Shown: piece by piece, positions 61,058-64,000 of the stretch
Numbering within the stretch: position 1 is the first letter of the stretch
Layout: each line of letters opens with the position of its first letter
NCBI RefSeq assembly: GCF_015207005.2
Contig: NZ_JADEXS020000001.1
Span: 6,099,001-6,163,000, forward strand
From: Desmonostoc muscorum LEGE 12446
Lineage (GTDB): Bacteria; Cyanobacteriota; Cyanobacteriia; Cyanobacteriales; Nostocaceae
DNA length: 64,000 bases
Direction of reading: 5' to 3'
The notes under the pieces: generated by a model
Seen by the model: the letters and a program-made list of their open reading frames with translations, nothing else
The model's database searches: none
What the model was told of the DNA's origin: nothing
Position numbers and translations under genes: made by a program

Positions 61058-61717
61058 TTAGTGACGAGTCAGTTTTTCAACAGCTTTGTTATTTTCTCCA
61101 ACTGCTTGAGCAACTGTAAAAGATTTATTGCTGGAAGGTTGTTTAGAAAATTTGCTATTAGTTTGAATATGCAAGCCCGGTAATAGAGACACTTTAGCTT
61201 CTTTATTCTCTTTCGGAATATGTACTAAAGTGACTTTAAGCTCATTGATAATTTGTTGCTGCTCTTTGATAATTTGAGTTAATTCATTGAGCTTTTGAGA
61301 GTGTAATTCATCCAATTTCTGATGTAGTAGTTCTATATTTTGACTAGCTTTAAGATTCACTTGGTGGTCGATTTCGGCACTTCTGCGGTCAGTATCAGAC
61401 TGGCGATTCTGACTCATCAATACAATTGGCGCTGTGTAGGCTGAAGCAAATGAAAACACTAAGTTGAGCATGATGAACGGTGACTCGTCCCAGTGGGGAA
61501 CTCCTGGTGTCAAGTTCATTCCCACCCATCCCGCCAAAATGGTACTTTGGCAAATCAGAAATTTCCAAGAGCCTACATGGTTTGCTAATTTATCAGCAAG
61601 GCGTTGTCCGCGCGTTAATTGCTCTATCGATGCGTTTGGAGCTTTCTGTGCAAGTTGAGTGTTTTGAAGTGCTTGTACATCAACGTTATTTGACAATATT
61701 TTTTTACTTGTATTCAT
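61058..61717 (-). CDS. DUF1003 family membrane protein
   Basis: 219 residues. The family core is present: RLADKLANHVGSWKFLICQS, GWVGMNL, FIMLNLVFSFASAYTAPIVL and MSQNRQSDTDRRSAEIDHQV, i.e. two membrane segments followed by a basic/acidic cytoplasmic helix. After it comes a coiled coil (ELLHQKLDELHSQKLNELTQ) and a tail with no known motif. DUF1003 proteins are widespread and of unknown function; some are linked to cation stress. ATG start at 61717. Confidence 0.88.
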   Translation of the reverse strand: MNTSKKILSNNVDVQALQNTQLAQKAPNASIEQLTRGQRLADKLANHVGSWKFLICQSTILAGWVGMNLTPGVPHWDESPFIMLNLVFSFASAYTAPIVLMSQNRQSDTDRRSAEIDHQVNLKASQNIELLHQKLDELHSQKLNELTQIIKEQQQIINELKVTLVHIPKENKEAKVSLLPGLHIQTNSKFSKQPSSNKSFTVAQAVGENNKAVEKLTRH

Positions 61718-61867
61718 GCTGCACCTGTTTAGTTAATTCAGTATGTGTTTGGCTTGATACTTTAAAATTAAGCTTTCCCACCCGATAGAAGCAAATATTC
61801 TTTTTTTTTAAAACGATAAATAAAAATAATTGCTTGTGAGAATATTTGAAGCCAAGGGAGAATCCCA

Positions 61868-61896
61868 GCGATGTCTACGACGGGCTGCGCCTACGC
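61868..61896. repeat. 29-bp dispersed repeat, copy 3
   Basis: GCGATGTCTACGACGGGCTG and onward to CTACGC, the complement-oriented match to 3994-4022. It lies in the leader of the TauD-like gene, about 230 bp before the original start. Confidence 0.6.
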
Positions 61897-62124
61897 AACT
61901 GGTAATGATTGCCCAAAATTACGCCCCAAACCCTTATTCGTTCGTCACCTGACCAGGAAATTGTTAAATAGGAATAAATACTACGGTAAATCGATCGGAA
62001 TACTGTATGATACTCTCAGTTCTACTCCCAGCACAGGAATGTTGCTATCAGAATATTGGCAAAATTCCAAAGGAAACAGGCGAGTGTGAACACCACCCTA
62101 CAGATCAAACTCTGGAGAACCTAA

Positions 62125-62142
62125 ATGGGCTACAAACATATA
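62125..62142 (+). pseudogene. Displaced 5' end of the TauD/AtsK-like gene
   Basis: ATG GGC TAC AAA CAT ATA, preceded by GGAG at 62114-62117. Taking out the IS and one TATA joins ATA directly to GAA GTT AAA of the dioxygenase, giving MGYKHIEVKPVAGFIGAEIG, which looks like a normal start for that family. Confidence 0.75.
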
Positions 62143-63078
62143 GAACCCATTTGACATCTAAGAAGGTGCTGCAAGCCTCTTAATCATTAGCCTGATGAAG
62201 CAGATATTGAGTTTGGCAGTGGCACTAACCAGGGTTCGTTCAAAGTTCTTAACCAGAATTTTACAGCGCTCCATCCAAGCATTGGAGCGTTCGATCACCC
62301 ATCTAGCTATTGCCGGAACAAATCCAGATTTTCCTTGTGCCGCTTTCTCTTGTTTTGAGGGTTTCGTAGAAAGTTGAAACTGAATTTTGGTCATGATCTC
62401 TGGGTAAATTCGCTCTAACTCCTGAGTCAAATATTCTGGGTGATACCCATGATCTAGCAGGATAGTAATCTTGGGAATATCGATAGGTTTTGACTTGAAG
62501 TAGTCGATGTTGAGAGTAAACATCTCAATTAATCCGGCATCATCCGAGACATTGGCGCGAGTACAGAGCGTAAAAAAGGGAAACCCAAGGGTGTCAATAG
62601 CCAAATGCCTTTTAATACCGTTGGTGGCTTTGTAGAAGCAAAAACCTTTCGACTCCACACTGGCGTTGCAGGTATTTTTCACTGCTTGGGAGTCAATGAT
62701 GATCAATGTCGTCCAGTGCGGTTTTTTTTTTACCTGTTCACGCACTTGTCCATGTAAGACACTCATCAGTTCCTCAAATACCCCGGCTGCTCGCCACTGT
62801 TTGTAGTGCCAATATACAGTGGAATAAGGGGGGAGGTCTTTAGGTAAGTCTTGCCAATTGCATCCATTTTTTAGTTGATAGAGAATTCCATTGAAGATAT
62901 CTCGCTTTGGCCAGTTGGTCGGTCGAGTCTGCTTCTTAGTCGGTAATATCTCTTGCAATAAGGGTTCAAAAATTTCCCATTCTGCATCAGTGAGGTTGCT
63001 GGAATACGCCATTAGTATTGGATTTTAGATGCTGAGGAGTACCTTAATTCAAAACCTCACAAGATGTCAAATGGGTTC
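62143..63078 (-). mobile_element. IS5-type insertion sequence, copy 2 (936 bp, inverted)
   Basis: Same length and ends as copy 1 (GAACCCATTTGACATC / GATGTCAAATGGGTTC), flanked by TATA at 62139-62142 and 63079-63082. The transposase reads leftward. With copy 1 it frames a 4.35-kb segment in inverted orientation. Confidence 0.88.
62158..63012 (-). CDS. IS5 family transposase, copy 2
   Basis: 284 residues, identical to the first copy including the DDE residues Asp107, Asp187 and Glu241. Intact and probably active. It reads against the direction of the gene it interrupts. Confidence 0.93.
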   Translation of the reverse strand: MAYSSNLTDAEWEIFEPLLQEILPTKKQTRPTNWPKRDIFNGILYQLKNGCNWQDLPKDLPPYSTVYWHYKQWRAAGVFEELMSVLHGQVREQVKKKPHWTTLIIIDSQAVKNTCNASVESKGFCFYKATNGIKRHLAIDTLGFPFFTLCTRANVSDDAGLIEMFTLNIDYFKSKPIDIPKITILLDHGYHPEYLTQELERIYPEIMTKIQFQLSTKPSKQEKAAQGKSGFVPAIARWVIERSNAWMERCKILVKNFERTLVSATAKLNICFIRLMIKRLAAPS

Positions 63079-64000
63079 TATAGAAGTTAAACCAGTTGCT
63101 GGTTTCATCGGTGCCGAAATCGGTAGCGTAGACCTTTCCCGTCCTCTTTCTGACGAGCAAGTCCAAGAAATCCGTAAAGCGTTATTGAAATGGAAAGTTG
63201 TGTTCTTTCGTGGTCAGAACATCGATCATGCTGCCCAGGTTGAGTTCACATCTCGTTTCGGCGAAGTAACTTTCGCCCATCCCCTGGGAGAGCCTGAGCC
63301 AATTCCCGGATTGCCGCAGATCAAATCCGTAGACCGTAAGCTCTATGAGCGGGAGTACGGTGTTCGCAGAGAACGAGGAAGTGTCTGGCACACAGACGTA
63401 ACGGCGGCTGTCAACCCACCAGCAGGGTCAATTTTACGCGCCGTTAATGTCCCCAGCTTCGGTGGTGACACCCAGTGGAGTAATCTTGTGGCAGCTTATG
63501 AGGGACTGTCAGCACCCCTGCGGGCGCTAGCAGATACATTAAAAGCTGAACATCGCTTTAATGGGGGTGGACATCAGCCCCGCAATAGCAAGTTCGCCGA
63601 TCGCATTGCTGTCAATCCCCTGGTTTCCATCCACCCAGTCGTCAGGGTTCATCCTGAGACTGGCGAACGTGCGTTGTTCGTTAACCCCGGCTTCACCTCG
63701 CACATTATTGACGTGTCACCCCAAGAGAGCAAGCTGTTACTTGAGTTGTTCTTCAACCAAATCACCAAGCCTGCCTACACCACCCGTTTCCGTTGGAACA
63801 ATGGTGATATCGCCTTCTGGGATAACCGCGCCACTGTGCATTTAGCTCCTCAAGATTTAGATCATTTGGATGTCGAGCGTGTCCTCTATCGCACCACCAT
63901 TACTGGCGATATTCCAGTTGGGGTTGATGGTTTCCGCTCCGAAGTGGTTCAAGGTGAGGTGTTCAACGCAGAAGTACCAACCGTCTTCAAGCAGAAAGCT
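63071..64000 (+). CDS. TauD/AtsK-like 2-oxoglutarate dioxygenase, 5' end replaced by IS, 3' end beyond window
   Basis: At least 310 codons, open to the window edge. The first four codons (ATG GGT TCT ATA) come from the IS end and target duplication; then EVKPVAGFIGAEIGSVDLSR, typical of the TauD/TfdA family. Iron ligands: the HxD pair in VWHTDVTAAVNPPAGS and the distal His probably in RATVHLAPQD; the 2-oxoglutarate Arg is in VLYRTTI or nearby. The words SILRAVNVPSFGGDTQWSNL and AAYEGLSAPLRALAD point to the AtsK/alkylsulfatase side of the family, enzymes that release sulfite or sulfate from sulfonates or sulfate esters when sulfur is scarce. No ribosome site precedes the new ATG. The native start is 62125. 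Confidence 0.85.
   Translation, partial: MGSIEVKPVAGFIGAEIGSVDLSRPLSDEQVQEIRKALLKWKVVFFRGQNIDHAAQVEFTSRFGEVTFAHPLGEPEPIPGLPQIKSVDRKLYEREYGVRRERGSVWHTDVTAAVNPPAGSILRAVNVPSFGGDTQWSNLVAAYEGLSAPLRALADTLKAEHRFNGGGHQPRNSKFADRIAVNPLVSIHPVVRVHPETGERALFVNPGFTSHIIDVSPQESKLLLELFFNQITKPAYTTRFRWNNGDIAFWDNRATVHLAPQDLDHLDVERVLYRTTITGDIPVGVDGFRSEVVQGEVFNAEVPTVFKQKA

Noticed and set aside
61871..62089. 72-codon plus-strand frame before the dioxygenase
   Set aside because: Begins in a dispersed repeat, has no ribosome site or recognisable motif, and lies in the leader of the interrupted gene.
56853..63080. Composite transposon carrying sbpA and its neighbours
   Set aside because: Each IS has its own flanking TATA pair and each interrupts a gene that can be rejoined, which fits two separate insertions better than one mobile unit.
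1..64000. tRNA, rRNA or prophage modules
   Set aside because: Looked for cloverleaf-like and conserved rRNA words and for phage structural genes; none was recognised by eye.

Overview
The window reads as chromosomal DNA of a filamentous, probably heterocyst-forming cyanobacterium of the Nostoc/Calothrix/Tolypothrix kind. The grounds are frequent HIP1 octamers (GCGATCGC), heptameric STRR repeats of the CCCCAGT/CCCCAAT type, and families largely typical of cyanobacteria (DUF1822, DUF928, DUF7219, CHASE2-CHAT, Uma2). It is an accessory-rich stretch: about 45 real genes, no rRNA, tRNA or CRISPR array seen, and a very high load of small repeats and decayed insertion sequences. Assignments rest on recognising motifs by eye; no database search was possible.

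Layout. 0.3-3.8 kb: a NACHT ATPase with long HEAT repeats, split by one in-frame stop. 4-10 kb: a membrane glycosyltransferase, class I fructose-bisphosphate aldolase and a GH31 glucosidase. 10-12 kb: an IS701-type transposase remnant carrying a small TA-flanked element, then two unknown genes. 12-28 kb: a protease/secretion/sigma neighbourhood: TPR-CHAT protease, Uma2 protein, RTX protein, haemagglutinin-like TpsA exoprotein, a sigma-70 factor with DUF1822 directly behind it, and divergently a CHAT-CHASE2 membrane protein with DUF928. 28-31 kb: methyltransferase, aspartate aminotransferase and a PIN toxin pair. 31-39 kb: CheR, a triple-receiver hybrid histidine kinase, stress-type proteins and a truncated RTX gene. 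39-42 kb: folE between long repeat-filled spacers, one holding a deleted IS4-like element. 42-47 kb: a signalling run of histidine kinase, NarL-type regulator, pseudokinase fused to a PstS-like domain, and an FHA protein. 47-53 kb: a KamA aminomutase with an ATP-grasp ligase, a MATE exporter and a class III adenylate cyclase. 53.5-56.2 kb: an XPB-like helicase overlapping a Bax1-like nuclease. 56-64 kb: two apparently identical 936-bp IS5-type elements in opposite orientation, one inside the 5' end of a sulfate-binding-protein gene and the other inside the 5' end of a TauD/AtsK-type dioxygenase gene that runs off the window.

How it fits together. Two points deserve most attention. First, the 12-28 kb neighbourhood puts two CHAT (caspase-like) proteins next to a sigma factor whose following gene, DUF1822, sits where an anti-sigma factor often sits; a protease-controlled transcription switch is a testable hypothesis. 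Second, the mobile DNA is layered: several small elements with different terminal repeats share one palindromic core (GTAGGGGC...GCCCCTAC), some lie inside others, and several insertion events can be undone on paper to restore the original reading frame.
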